64,000 bases of DNA from Heterodera schachtii (GCA_023374025.1 SIJG01000005.1:1348782-1412781); one strand, 5' to 3'. Positions 34,961 to 46,640 are shown, numbered from the stretch's first letter. A program made the numbers and translations. Notes: generated by a model from the sequence alone, not told the origin.

Positions 34961-35722
34961 TTAAGCTTTCGAATGATACCAAAAATGTTGAATTTGGATG
35001 ACATTGAAAAAGTTACAGAAAGTTATAGTGCAAAAACATGCTGGCGCCGAAACGCAGTGGACCCAATTGGTTGGCTCAGAGCACTTGGCGAAATGTACAA
35101 AAGAAAATCCAAAAATTGGTCGCTGCTGCTTCTCCCTCATTTCCACGCTGAGCATCCGATCGATTACCGGGGAGAAGCAGTGAAGCCGAGAAGCGGACAA
35201 AATCACCTGCAAAATGGATGAAGCAATAATAAAATTTGAAAAAAATGAGTTGTTAAAATGTTGGCAAATTCAAAACAAATCAATAATTTTCACCTTTTTG
35301 TCACGGATTTCCACCGTCAAATCATCGTCCGGAGAGCTGATAGATTGAAATGGACTTAAAAGGAAACAAAATATATTAATTAATTAAACAAATTGCATAA
35401 AGATATGAATTCATTAATTAATCACACAAATTCAATAAAAGAATTAATTGATTAATTTAAAAAATAATTAATTATATGTATTTTTATTTTTCCGTTGACC
35501 ATGTGGCGTCCTTTATGTTCAAAAATCGGAAAAGTGAACTAAAAATAAAAATATTTAATGATTAAACAAAATAATTAATTATATTTATTTTTACTTTTCC
35601 GCTGATTTGTCCTTTTTCTATTTTGTCTTGTTGTTTTGTTGCCGAGTTTGAACAGCAACTGGAGTTAAGAGATCAGTGTATGCCTTTTCGTTGACAATAA
35701 CAAATTCGGCAAATATGTCCAT
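34961..35722 (-). pseudogene. BTB gene B (5' fusion and internal deletions)
   Basis: The start codon at 35722 opens a first exon like the other BTB genes, but a deletion joins exon 1 directly to the tail of exon 3. Exon 2 and most of exon 3 are gone and a TAG follows 34 codons. Exon 4 (35354-35294) is intact. Exon 5 (from 35206) has lost about 30 nt between KQQRP and the FSFVHFAK part and then runs into unrelated DNA. Exons 6 and 7 are absent. From 35211 leftwards-to-rightwards the DNA is almost identical to the copy at 58237-58748, which shares the same exon 1/3 fusion. Confidence 0.8.
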
Positions 35723-37627
35723 AGCAATAATTATTCTGATAATCAGAGGAGGAGATTTATTTTACTAGAAAAATTAGTGAAATTAAGCAAAAATAAATAT
35801 GGATTTTTTTTTTAAATTGACTTTTTAGAAAAAAAAGGCAAAAGGCAAAAAGGATGTTCATGTGTCGAAAAATATGCACCGCATAATAAATATTGTCAAT
35901 GAAACAGGAATAATTAAACAAATACTTTCGTCTTTAGCTTTAGAGAGAACGACAATCCAAGAAAAGCAATAATATTGCTATTTCTCAAATGAAAATTTTT
36001 TGATAAAGCGGATCAGATACTGTACCCTACCGAAAACACAGTTTTCTGGCTGTTAAATATAACTTTAAATAAAAAAGCAGTTATTTATAATGCATTTCTG
36101 ATCTCCTTATATATTCAATTATTTTTTAAATTTTTATTTTTGCTGCCATTGGAAAGGAATAATAATTTATTCAAAAAATGATAACGATTTCCAACAAGAA
36201 AAATATCGTATCCAGTTAACACAACTGGAGAAAGAAATGTGAGAGAAATTCAATTTGAATTCAACCACAAATTCGCTCTATCAATTCGCCGTAAAATTCT
36301 TCGCTTATCGTCGACTTCAAATGTCCATGATTTTCCTTGAAAAAGGCACGCAAATTGAGCATATCCAAACGCAAAATGAAATTCTTTAAAAAAAATGAAA
36401 ATTTCGAAAGAATGAAAAATCACTTTCAAATTTTTAAGCTGATATTTCTCGATCAGATTAACACGGTCGATCAACGGAATCTCCACACAATTGAACAAAT
36501 GCGCCTCACAGCGCGACTTCAGCCAATCAATTTGGAAGAAGTCGGCCAATTTGAGCAGCACAAGCACATTTTTTGCTAAAAGATCGTAAATTATAATAAT
36601 TAAGTTAATAATTTTATAAATTCAAAATCAATTTTTAACCTAAGCTATTTTATCGAAAATTGTCCATTCGAATGATATGCCAATCAACTTGTTTTAAAAA
36701 GCAAAATCACATATTTTAGATAAAATATTGAAGACCAATCACATAATTTAATTTAATGTTAATAGTGACATAATAAAATTTTATTTAAATTCGAATGAAT
36801 TTTGAAAATCTTTTTACGGTTGGGAAGAATTATTTCTTGCAGAACATTTGGCGAAATGTGCAGAAGAAAATCCAAGAATTGTTCCATGTCAATGCCCAAT
36901 TCGTTCAAAGTGACCGATCGCTGCTGCTTCTCCCTCATCTCCACGCTGAGCATCCGATCGATCACCGGGGAGAAGCAGCGAAACAGAGAAGCGGACAAAG
37001 TCACCTGAAAAAGTGGATGAAAGATCAAAAAAAACAAAAAAAAAATAAATAAAATGGCAGATTGAAAATGTAAATTAACCCATTTTCACCTTTTTGTCAC
37101 CGATTTCTATCGTCAAATCATCGTCCGCGGAGATGAGAGATTGAAATGGACTTAAGGAAATAATTAAATTTAATTGCATGTATTTTTAATATTTTACTTT
37201 TTCGCTGATTTGTCCTTTTTCTTCAAAATTCTGATAACGATGGAACACAATTTATTGAAGCCACTGAATCGCACAAATCCTCCCGTCTTGAATATCTTCG
37301 TCTAATTTTTGATTTATTAGAATTTGATTATTTTATGAATTCACATCTGTGATTCGTTGTACTCCCTTCTCATCCCATTGCCAGCGAATAATTTGTGCCA
37401 ATGTCAAATTTGGCCCCAAAACATTGCCAATGTCCGTGATTTGCAATGTGTTACGGTAATAGTCAATTTGAAATTCGCTTTATAATAATAAATTTACTAC
37501 TTAAATTTTCAAAATTTATAAATATTTTACAGTGCAGCGAATTGAGTGACATCACTGAATTTTGCCTTGTTGTTTCCATTATCAGTTCTAGCATCTGGAG
37601 TTAAGAGATCAGTGAATGATTTTTCGT
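35211..37627. repeat. segmental duplication, copy 1 (partner 58237-60650)
   Basis: About 2.4 kb nearly identical to 58237-60650 in the same orientation. The offset changes only from 23026 to 23023 over the whole length. It covers the 5' part of BTB gene B, the spacer, and all but the first codons of BTB gene C. Confidence 0.95.
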
Positions 37628-37658
37628 TGACAATAACAAATTCGTCAAATGTGTTCAT
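36261..37658 (-). CDS. BTB/POZ-domain protein, gene C (intact, 295 aa)
   Basis: Seven exons on the minus strand: 37658-37531, 37477-37345, 37301-37198, 37150-37090, 37004-36818, 36575-36424, 36383-36261 (888 nt, all phases consistent). Residues 1-120 form an unassigned N-terminal region found in all copies (MNTFDEFVIVNEKSFTDLL; LTLAQIIRWQWDEKG; VRFSGFNKLCSIVIRILKKK). Residues about 125-245 fit a nematode-type BTB domain: ADDDLTIEIGDKKV, then FRCFSPVIDRMLSVEMREKQ, then MEQFLDFLLHISPN, and VLVLLKLADFFQIDWLKSRC. A short helical tail (LRAFFKENHGHL) ends the protein. BTB proteins self-associate and can act as Cullin-3 adaptors; no MATH or Kelch partner domain is visible. The start is fixed by conservation of the TGCTATGGAC/TGCTATGAAC context in all copies. 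This is the only complete member here. Confidence 0.85.
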
Positions 37659-38445
37659 AGCAATAGTAATTCTGATAATCAGAGGAGCAAATTTATTTTC
37701 AAACACAAAAGAAAATTAAATATAATTCAGTAAAAATAAAATGGATTTATTTTGTTTAAAAATTGAATGAAAAAAAAGCAAAAACAAAATATATTTTACA
37801 TAAAAATTGTTCATGTGACCAAAAAACATGCATACACACATAAATATTGTCAATGAAAAAGGAATGAATGAATGGTGTTTAGAATGGGTAAACAAAAACC
37901 AATCCAAGAAACGAACGAAATAATAAAGCTACATATTTCTCAAACAAGCATATTTATGTATAAAAAAGTTTCCAAAATTCTTAAATAATTTGCGTTAATT
38001 TTCACTTAATAAAACTTTTCAATCTTAGAGCTAATTTTTCAGATTTGTTATCAACTGATTAGAAATTATTAATTAAATAGTTATGATAGGTATTCTAATT
38101 TATAAAATTCGGATATTATATTAAAAGACTGAACAATATATATGGAAAGTAATTATTCTCAAATTATCAATTAATTGTTTTAAAATATTAAAATGAACAA
38201 CATTATTTTAAAATTTCTCAAAATATCAAACCATTTTTCGAAAGATTTAAAATTATTTGCTTTTATATTCTTTGGCGAGAAACGCGAATATTACACCCCT
38301 AAGAATGGGGGATGAAATTCCCCTAAAATTTTCAAAATTGACCTTAAATTGGCTAATTTTCAGTGAAAACCTGTTTAAAAATGGTCAAAATTTCCATTTT
38401 TCCCCCGGCGGCATTGCCTTTTAAGTGGAATTATGGAATTAAAAT
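37659..38445. other. BTB 5' flank and intergenic DNA
   Basis: The 5' flank of gene C, related to those of the other BTB copies. Beyond about 37930 no feature is seen except one dispersed motif (TACACCCCTAAGAATGGGGG) near 38293. Confidence 0.4.
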
Positions 38446-39391
38446 CAATATTGGTAAATATCCATCATAGGTCCCAGACTCGAAATTGGATAAAAACGCT
38501 TTTATAGGTTTTCTTAGGTGCTGAAAACGCCTAAACCGTCAAAAAAATTGCGCGGCAAAGCGTTTAAACCGGTTTTTGAACAGGTTTAAATCACGAAAAT
38601 TTGAGTGAAAAAGGAGGCACCTGACCTTTTAAAACGGTCAAAATCACACAAATTTGGTATCATTCGAAAGCTCTTAACGAGCTAAGTCTAAAAAACAAGG
38701 TATAAATTCGAACCGACGCCATCTGAACACTGGGACAACTGAGTCCCAGTGAAAATTGACATTTCAGTACCGAAAAATAATAAACGGGAAATAACAATTT
38801 AAAAGCAAAATTTCGCAAAAGGGAGCATGCGAAGACGGAGCAAGTAGTGGGGCGAGACGGAGGGCGGAGGAAAAAGTCTGACGAGCGCCACAGGCGGTTG
38901 ACTGCGGGGGCCCGAAGGGCCCCCGCCAATCAGTCAACCGCCTGCGGATCACGCGCGGACTTATTCCGTAGCCCGTAGTCTCGCCCCACCTACTGGCCGC
39001 CGTAGTCGAGTGTGCGGCGGTTTTTTAGCGCAATATGCAAATTCGATCTTTTATATTTGACGTTCTTTTACCATTTTCTGACTACTGGTTCAAAAATAGT
39101 TTTAACGATTTTGAGGACTTATAACATGGACTTAATTCCCTGATTTATAGACTTAGCTCGTTAAGAGCTTTCGAATGATACTAAATATTCAAAAATTTTT
39201 ATTTAAAATTGATTTTTGGCTGATTTTTCACTCAAATTTTCGAGTTTTAAACCGGTTCAAAAACCGGTTTAAACGCTTTGCCGCGCAGTTTTTTTGACGG
39301 TTTAGGCGTTTTCAGCACCTAAGAAAACCTATAAAAGTGTTTTTATGCAATTTTGAGTCTGGGACCTATGATGGATATTTTCCTCAATATT
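38446..39391. mobile_element. foldback-type DNA element with GC-rich hairpin core
   Basis: The two arms (about 38446-38692 and 39140-39391) are long imperfect inverted repeats. Shared blocks include ATATCCATCATAGGTCCCAG, ACCTAAGAAAACCTATAAAA (in inverse) and TCGAAAGCTCTTAACGAGCT. The core holds a strong hairpin at 38891-38944 (CAGGCGGTTGACT paired with AGTCAACCGCCTG around GGGGGCCCGAAGGGCCCCC) and further inverted AGTAGTGGGGCGAGAC blocks at about 38840 and 38980. No transposase is encoded. No clear target-site duplication was found. Confidence 0.8.
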
Positions 39392-39529
39392 AAAATACTT
39401 AAATTAGATGCTGGGATTGGGAGGAATAGGTCTTTGAAATTTCCAAGGATGCCATTGGAAAATAGGGCTTGTAATGAACTGCCATTAATTTTTAATTAAA
39501 TTTATTTTATTTATTAATGTTTATTAATT

Positions 39530-39973
39530 ATTTTAGTGTTTTAACAAAACATTACCATCATCATCATGATTTGTGCAGAATGATCCACATTTGGAAAATA
39601 ATCTTGTGATGCGCTCAAACAGTAATTAATTCGTAATTTATTGAATTTAATTGCTGTTTTATGAAACAGAGACCAAAACAGCAGATGATTTGGCTGAAAG
39701 ATGTGCTGTTTATGAGCCCTGAGCAAATCAAAGTTTGTCATTAACCGCTTAATTACCCATTTAATTACCCATTTAAATAATTACTCAACTAAATAAATAT
39801 CTAAATTACATAAGCTTTAGGATAACAGAAGCACAGCTTTGGGGAAAGACTTGGTGTGGTTCGTCGGTTTGCTGCTCTACCGAATGTTGTTCAACAACAA
39901 ACATCCCATGGACAATTGGGAGCCAAAGCGCCGTTTGGACATGGAATTCATGGCCAAGATGGGCTTCTCCAAG
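39530..39973 (+). pseudogene. pseudokinase family, truncated copy 4
   Basis: 39541-39664 matches the family 5' flank (near 14500-14620). It then jumps at about 39665 straight into the end of exon 2 (GATGATTTGGCTGAAAGATG, GTTTGT donor after 39732) and continues with exon 3 from 39821. Homology ends at about 39973 in mid-exon, where BTB-flank DNA takes over. It cannot be a functional gene. Confidence 0.8.
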
Positions 39974-40430
39974 ATGAATAAAATGACGTGGAATAAAAAT
40001 GAGTAAACAAAAATGTTTCGCCTTTAGAGATTTCGAAATTATAGATAATATTTATATAAACGAATAAAATAATACATGAAAGTTAACTCAAATCATTTTA
40101 ATTATTTGTCAAAAACACAAGTCATTGCCAACCTATCAAATATAATTTAAAGATAAACACTTTTAATAATTATTATTACATAATCACTCATTATAATACT
40201 GTAATTTTAAATTATTAAATGCTCTATTTTATCACAATTCAATACATAAAAGAAATTGCAATTTAGATCAAAAGTATCCATAGCAATAGTTATTCTGATA
40301 ATAGAGAAACAAATTTATTTTTAAGTATTTGAAAATTAAATATAATTAAGCAAAAAAAAATGGATTTAAGAAAAAATCAAAACAAAAAATATTATCTTTC
40401 GCCTTTAGAGATTGGTAATCCCAAGGTACG
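39974..40430 (-). repeat. relic of BTB 5' flank
   Basis: GGGTAAAC/GAGTAAACAAAAA and TTTCGCCTTTAGAGATT segments and, near 40270-40310, the sequence surrounding a BTB start codon (ATCCATAGCAATAGTTATTC) occur without any downstream coding exon. The order is rearranged relative to intact BTB loci. Confidence 0.6.
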
Positions 40431-41600
40431 AAATAATAATGCTATTTCTCAAATAACCAGGGATCGCATTCCAAGACCGCAAAAATTTTCGAAAATTGGA
40501 ATTCCGTGCCATTTTAATCACTCTATCAAAATGCAAAAGTGATTGAGACCGTTATGAGAATTCTTTGCTTTTTAAAGAGATTTGTTCAAAAATCACATTC
40601 AAAATATTTCAAATTGAAAAAAAAGTAATTAAAACTAATTGAATATTATGTTAAAGTTTTAAAATAATAATTTTCTTCAAAAGCCATTAAAAAAATGCTT
40701 TTTATTTCTTTACATTACAATATTTCATGTAAATTCCATATCTTCTTTTCGCTTTTTTGTTCTTTATTTTTCCATTTTTGTCACCCGTCGCCGTCGGCCG
40801 ATCAAAAAAACATTGCTTATTTTGGGGTGAATCATTTGCTTCCATTTCTCCCATTCGCTTCTTGCAAAAATTGTACGCATAAAAATTCTATAAGCCTTTC
40901 TCCGCGATCTTTTCATTCTCATTTACCCTCCCCCACTCACCTCATTTTAAAACCCGTTTTTTCAATATTATTTATTATTTCAAAAAAATTTTAATATTTT
41001 TTACAACTATTTTGAAATTTAAAACAAAAGTATATTTATATATAATTATTATCATAATTTAAAATGATGCAAATTTTTGTTGTTTTAAGCATGAATTCTC
41101 AATGATTTTTTGGGGGACCAACAAATCATCGATTACCGCCTCAAATGGAACGAAGAAAAATGTAAAATTTTTGTAAAATATGTAATTTAAAACCATTTTT
41201 TAAAATTCTCAAAATTAAAATTTTTTTCGAGAATACTGATTTTAATATTTTAATAAAAAAATTATATTTTCGACAAAAAATTTTTCGTACAACTTTGAAT
41301 TAAAATATCACTTTTACTATTTTATTTATTTTCGCGGATCTGCCTTTTTGAGACGAGATACTGGGTTCCGTTTCTTCTGATCATCTTCGAAAAAATACTT
41401 GTCGGAAATTTTTTAAATGCTCATATATATTCAACAAGTGTGCAGCCGTCGTTTACTAAATGCCAAACCCAAAAAAAAAATGAATAAATTTATGCGAGAA
41501 TGGAAAGTCATAGAAAGTAAGAAAATCAATCAAGTTTAGCTGATGAAAAAAAGGAAAGCCCAAAAAACCCAAAGATCGACAGGAAAGTTTTATTTAGCTG
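40431..41600. other. intergenic, no gene supported
   Basis: One copy of the GGGATCGCATTCCAAGACCG / GGAATTCCG dispersed repeat lies at 40460-40505. The 99-codon plus frame at 40695-40994 is pyrimidine-rich low complexity. Confidence 0.4.
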
Positions 41601-41623
41601 TTTCTCTTCTGTCAATCAATTCG

Positions 41624-41941
41624 CTAATGAGTTCTCCCTTTTACGAAAATACGTCTCGCCAATTCTTTTGCTTTTGATGACTCAGCTTTGTCCTTTTTCT
41701 CCACATCATTCAGTTCATCTTTTTCAATTTTGATCACCACTTTTTTTTGTCCATCTTTGTCCATTTCTTTGATCACTTTCAGTTTGGCCTCCTCACATGG
41801 ATCCATCGCCGGGAATTGCTTCATCTCTTCCGGATGCTTCTCTATCATCGGATGGTGAATTTCATTTTTGTACAGCTCAAACAGAACGCCAAACATTTGT
41901 TCCGTTTCCATTTCAAGAAAATTAACATCTTTATAAAGCAC
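41624..41941 (-). CDS. lysine-rich family C-terminal exon, second copy
   Basis: A 105-codon frame homologous to 28993-29355. Shared features are the pattern around MFGVLFELYKNEI / VVGILFMSINVMI, the motif DPCEEAKLKV, and a Lys/Glu-rich tail. It lies on the same strand and downstream of the family-2 exon at 44103-44233, as its homologue does in copy A. The conserved linkage supports one gene or two linked genes. A GC hairpin adjoins its 5' end at 41942. Function unknown. Confidence 0.5.
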   Translation of the reverse strand: MLYKDVNFLEMETEQMFGVLFELYKNEIHHPMIEKHPEEMKQFPAMDPCEEAKLKVIKEMDKDGQKKVVIKIEKDELNDVEKKDKAESSKAKELARRIFVKGRTH

Positions 41942-41980
41942 GAGCGCTAGGCGCCGCTTCGCGGCGCCAACCGCTCGGGG
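41942..41980. other. GC-rich perfect hairpin
   Basis: CGAGCGCTAGGCGCCGC is followed by TTC and GCGGCGCC, then AACCGCTCG: two nested stems of 8 bp and about 6 bp, then a run of six G and TTTTT. Its GC content contrasts sharply with its surroundings. It could be a transposon-end relic or a structured RNA; no evidence decides. Confidence 0.6.
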
Positions 41981-43045
41981 GGTTTTTCATATAATTTAAA
42001 ATAAATTTTGAAGAGTTTTAATAAATTCGCTTTTAATCCAAGTCTCATTTCCCAACTTTGTCTCCTTCCTGTCTCTTTTTTTGTCTCTATGTCATCGTTT
42101 CACCAAACCTCTCTCCGCTCTACCCCTTCTCTCTTTCTCTGCTTCAGTGTAATTTCTAAAAAATTCACAAAAATTTTCAAAAATTTCGGAAATCGGAATT
42201 CCAACGTTTTAGGAATCGGAATTCCGACCCCAAAGTTTTTCTTCACAAAATAGGTATATATTTAAATAATCCCAAAAATTTATGAGGAATAAACAAAAAC
42301 TCAAAAGAAATAAAAAAAATACCCAAAATCTTTTAAAATCCACGTAAAAATTACAAAGAAAAAAGGGTACTTTTTCACTTTACGCCACATAAAATTTTTT
42401 TTTAATTTGTTTTTTTTTCGGGTTTTCGGGGGGGGGGGGCTGACCGCGAATATGACATTCATTTCCACCATTTCAAATCCCGGAACCGAATTCGAACAAA
42501 AGGGAGAAATAATTTTTCACCAAAATTCACATTTATTGTCCAAAACCGATTCAAATAGACGGGAATATAATAAAAAATAGAGATTCACAGCCATTTAGTG
42601 CATTTGAATTGTTTTTGGACAATACATGTGAATTTTGGTGAAAAATTAATTTTCAACTTTTGTTCGAATTCGGTCCTGAATGTCATATTCGTGATCAGCG
42701 TCCCCCGAAAATCCCAGAAAATACAAAGAAAAAAAATTTTATATGGCGTAAAGTGAAAAAGTACCGAAAAAAGTTGTAGCCAATGAAGAATGGTAAACAA
42801 AAACAATAAACAAACAAAGGAAAAATTAGTAAAACATTGGAAAGAATGGAAGAGAATAGAAAGTGTCGAAAAATTAAATTCTGCAATTTTAGACATATTT
42901 TGTTCTCTTACGAATATCCAAGGTTCAAAATCCATTAATTATCACAGAATCCCACGAAGGAATTTATTATATTATTGACGATAATTTAAAAAATCGGAAT
43001 TTTTAAGTTTCCATTTTTTGGTAGTTTTAGTGTTTCCAAATTCAA
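41981..43045. other. intergenic with dispersed repeats and G run
   Basis: GGAATTCCG-type repeats at 42180-42235 and a 10-G run near 42430. Around 42465-42720 there is an imperfect inverted repeat whose arms share GAATTCGAACAAAAG / CTTTTGTTCGAATTCGG and ACATTCATTTC-type blocks. No gene is supported. Confidence 0.4.
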
Positions 43046-43802
43046 CTAAATAATCATTTCTCTATTGGTTTTTCTTCTCTTAACCAAATAATCATTTATT
43101 TCCAATTCATCATTATTCAATTCAATTGAACCACCAGTTTGGTCAAACTGCTTTTTTAGGGAGCATATAACCCTCTTTTTCATTTCACCACTTTTTTCAA
43201 GAGCTTTGAACTCGTCATTTCTTTGTGTATTTGTCGAAGTTGATGGATTATTTTCAACAGGAAAATTTTGGTTTTGTGTATCATTATCTAAAAAGGACAA
43301 TTAAAATTACAAAAAAAATTCAAAAAATTACAAAAAAAAAAAATCATAAGCACTTTCTTTATAAAAATTAAAAATAGAAGATTAAATAACCAAAAAAGAA
43401 ACGAAAAAATTAACCAAATGCAAAAATGACAAATAAAAAAGTTTGCAATCTTTGATGAATAATGTGTAAACAAAATCAATGAGCAAAAAAGAGGAAAAAG
43501 CAATAAACAAACACATGGGAAGAAACTGGAAGGGAAAAGAAATCGTGTCGATAAATTTTTTGTTTTGAACGGTGGGCGGGGCTTATAGCCGATTAATATA
43601 TAGGATGACAAAAAGTTTGTCATATGCATTTTCCATAGTGTCGAATTTGAATTTTTATCTCTCTCAGTGCAATGAATTTGTTCTTTAATTCGGGCCCAGT
43701 CTTACATATTATTGTCCAATCTAATAAAACAAATACAAATTTTGAATCCAAAAAATTGAAAAATAAAATAATAAAATGAACCACTTCCATCTTGTGCTGC
43801 AT
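43046..43802 (-). CDS. candidate small secreted protein, two exons (112 aa)
   Basis: Exon 1 43802-43706 (97 nt) codes for a hydrophobic leader (MEVVHFIILFFNFLDSK...) and has donor GTAAGA. Exon 2 43287-43046 (242 nt) starts after CTTTTTAG and codes for a polar, charged chain (NDTQNQNFPVENNPSTST; EKSGEMKKRVICSLKKQF; YLVKRRKTNREMII). The phases join (1+242 nt). No known domain and no copy elsewhere in the window. Support comes only from composition and compatible splice sites, so moderate doubt remains. Confidence 0.35.
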
Positions 43803-43809
43803 TTTGAAA

Positions 43810-44320
43810 ACATCATTAATTCCTTGTGTAAATTATTATGAGTTATCAAAAGAAAATGGAAAATTTAAATATTTTAATAATAAAAAAAAGAAATTACTTT
43901 GAGTTAAAACATCCAACTTAGGGCGCTTTGAAAAAAATTCCTTCTTATTTTGAAATTTGATCTAAAATTAAAATTATTTTTAGCTTAAATAATTAATAAA
44001 CAGGCTCCAGATTTTTATGTCATGAACCGAGTTACAAAAATCCGACAGGCGATTTGTGCAAGATTTTTAACATTTAAAAATCCTGATAATAAAATTAATT
44101 ACTTTGCTTTTTAATCCGTCCCCATTTCCATGTCTGAATAAATCCCGGTACACAGCTTTAAATAATTCCATTGCTGAGCTCAGTAGGAGTTCGCCTTGAA
44201 CCACTGCAAAACATGGCTTCACAGGAAGCGATGCTAAATTAATTTTTGAAATTTTAAAACAAATCGAAAAATTTTTATTTTTAAAAATTATTTTGTGGGA
44301 TCCGTCTGTCCATCCTTTTC
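43810..44320 (-). pseudogene. secreted family 2, copy C fragment (exon 2)
   Basis: Exon 2 at 44233-44103 (131 nt) is open and homologous to 30045-29912: GELLLSSAMELFKAVYRDLF. Its intron flanks match 53020-53540. Upstream of the exon, homology to the end of family exon 1 (CCATCCTTTTCC near 44310) stops at about 44320, where the retroelement begins. The signal-peptide exon is therefore missing or displaced and this copy cannot be whole. Confidence 0.6.
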
Positions 44321-44788
44321 CCTATCATTCCATTTACTTGTTTTTGTCCTATTTATTCAAAACAGTTCCTCACAACAATTCATCCCTTTTGATCTGAATT
44401 TGTTCACCGTCAAAAATAATCCCTTGCCTCATCCCCTCTGGCGTTTTTTCCCTAACATTTTCCTTTGTCCCTTTTAATGTGCCGAATGTTCTTTCTGTTC
44501 CCCTTTGTCTGTTTTGTGTCCGCCGTCTTTAAACCAATTCACTGCCCGCCGCAACTCGTATTTAAGCGATGCATTGGAACTCACTCGGACTCTCTTCTTT
44601 TGCTCTTCTCAAAAATCCTTATTTTGTGTTACTCTTCAAACTTTGCTTAAATCCTATTTTGACTCAAAACCCCATTTTACTCATTTATTTTGATTTAAAC
44701 TTTTCTTAAAATAAACTTGTGTTTCTCAAAAGTTCTGGTTTCGAATTGGTAAAAGTCCCTAACAAGTGTTGCCGGACACAACACTTTT

Positions 44789-44808
44789 TGGTGCCACGAC
44801 CCGGGACC
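44789..44808 (+). other. candidate primer-binding site
   Basis: TGGTGCCACGACCCGGGACC begins with TGG, as expected for pairing with a tRNA 3' CCA end, and follows a segment ending in ACACAACA, a possible LTR terminus. The tRNA species was not identified. Confidence 0.5.
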
Positions 44809-45017
44809 ATTAAGTGAGCAGGTTCTGACTGGGTGAAAAATCGGGACGCTAAATCCATTTGGTACTGGTCATAGCTGTGTGCTTCCAGTTGATAAGGTCT
44901 GTGTGATCTTACCCCGCTGTTAAAGTTAGCTGGTAAATCTGTGTGATTCTGGCTGGGCTGTGTGCCATAATTAAACCAAACAAAAGATCAGCGGAAGGGA
45001 AAAAGCGTGTTTCCGAA

Positions 45018-46640
45018 ATGAACAACCCGAAAAAAAGTGGACCGATGGGAAAAGGCCCTAAACAGATAAATGGGTCAGATTTTAATGCGGAATTTTTCAC
45101 GGCCGAGGAAAACAAGCTTTTCCGACAACTTTTGGGCCGATTACGAACATTTGAGGCTGCAGTTTGTAGCCAATTCAGACAAATGGAACGAAATAAGTAA
45201 GACGACAAATGAGACATCCACGCACTTGGGAACAATGGAACGATCGATAAATGAGACGAATATGAGTGGAGAAATTTAGAATTTTGAGCGTGAGGAAAAA
45301 ATTGCAAAATTGGAAGGAGAGATTGACAATTTGGGAGAAAAATGGGCAGAATACAAAGAAAATGCCCAAAGGGAACTGAGCGAATTGTCAATCAAAATGC
45401 AAAAGAATTTTAATAGACAAAAAGTTTTATTGATGGGGTGAAATTAAAATTGGAATCAGTGGAAAATGAGTTGAAAAAATCAATTGACGTTGTCGATTTC
45501 TGGAAATGGAAAATGCAACTGATGAAGACATGTGGATTGATAATGGTCACGAGGATGCTAATTTTGTGGGTGGAGAAAATGTGAAAAATGAAGGTGAAGA
45601 CGAAGAAATGGACGAAAGTGAATCCAAAGATAATGAAGAAATGGAAGATGAATTTGGGGGAAACGAAGGGAATAATGACAAAAGTTGTGAGCTAATGATG
45701 GCCGATCCTTTTTTTATGAATGTAGCACCCCCGGGAGTATACGATGGGAACCCAGCCATGCCTTTTTCACGGTGGTATGAGAAATTTAAGGACTTACTGC
45801 TATTATGCCCCCAACTCAACGAAGAGCAAAAATTGAGCCGACTGCGTGTAAGTTTGGCCGGACAAGCACGGGGAGAATTGGATTCAATGAGTCCAACACC
45901 GAAACCCTCAGGCGGCAATTGATCATTTAAAACGCAAATTCGAAAATGAAAACACAAAATCGATTGCTAGGCAAGCCATGTCGATTTGTAAGCAAGCCCC
46001 CGGGGAAAAAGTGTACGAATTCGCGAACCGACTGAATGAAGCAGTTAGGACTGTGCTTGCCGGAGAGACCCAAGGGGTGATTCAAAAAAGGCTTTTAGAG
46101 GAATTTTTAGACCGTTTGACCCCTGATCTCCAATTCGAAGTAAAGTCGGGAATGCCGACAGATTATTCGAGTCCCTATGAATTGGCTCAACATTTCGAAT
46201 TGTTGCTGGCGGCTAGAAGGTCCACACAAGTGTCTGTTGCAGAATTGACAAATAAAGTCGAGACTTTGACTATACAGCAACAAAATTTCAATCGGCAAAG
46301 GGAATACCCGGAAAAACGCACTTGTTTCTATTGCCGTCGCCCCGGACATTTGGCGAGAGAATGCCGTAAAAAGAAAAAGGACGAGTCGGAACAAGGCCGG
46401 GAAAGACAAAATTATTATAATAATGGGTCAAGGAGAAATGCAAACCGACATTGGGAATCGGGTAATCGAGACTGGCGAGGCGAGAGCCAAAATAATAGAA
46501 ATTATTACCGCCCACCGACTCCCATGGGAAGGAATCGTCCGGAAAGAGAAAATTACAGACGAAATAATCAAAACGAAGAGAGGGAAAGGTATAACAATAG
46601 GTCGAGGTCCCCACGTGTACAATTCGATGGGAGAAGAATA
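45018..46640 (+). pseudogene. retroelement gag (frameshifted)
   Basis: The start at 45018 (MNNPKKSGPMGKGPK) leads into a coiled-coil-like region (45180-45480) that is split between frames by several indels and stops. From 45506 an acidic linker is followed by a retrotransposon Gag core (AMPFSRWYEKFKDLLLLCPQ) up to a frameshift near 45905. From 45978 the core continues (VYEFANRLNEAVRTVLAGE) to a CCHC zinc knuckle, CFYCRRPGHLAREC (about 46321-46362), and an Arg/Asn-rich tail. Gag would form the particle and the knuckle bind RNA. The frame runs on without a stop into the env-like part. Confidence 0.8.

Noticed and set aside
36795..37052. Plus-strand frames opposite BTB exon 5 (also near 23687, 34973, 58084, 59818, 63689)
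   Set aside because: Antisense shadows of the conserved BTB exon.
40695..40994. 99-codon plus-strand frame
   Set aside because: Pyrimidine-rich low complexity with no homologue or splice support.
43288..43629. 113-codon minus-strand frame rich in Phe/Leu
   Set aside because: It lies in the intron of the two-exon candidate at 43046-43802 and is T-rich low complexity.
44909..45391. 160-codon minus-strand frame over the gag start
   Set aside because: Antisense to recognisable gag; no domain.
45547..45957. Minus-strand frame opposite gag
   Set aside because: Serine-rich shadow of the acidic Gag linker on the plus strand.
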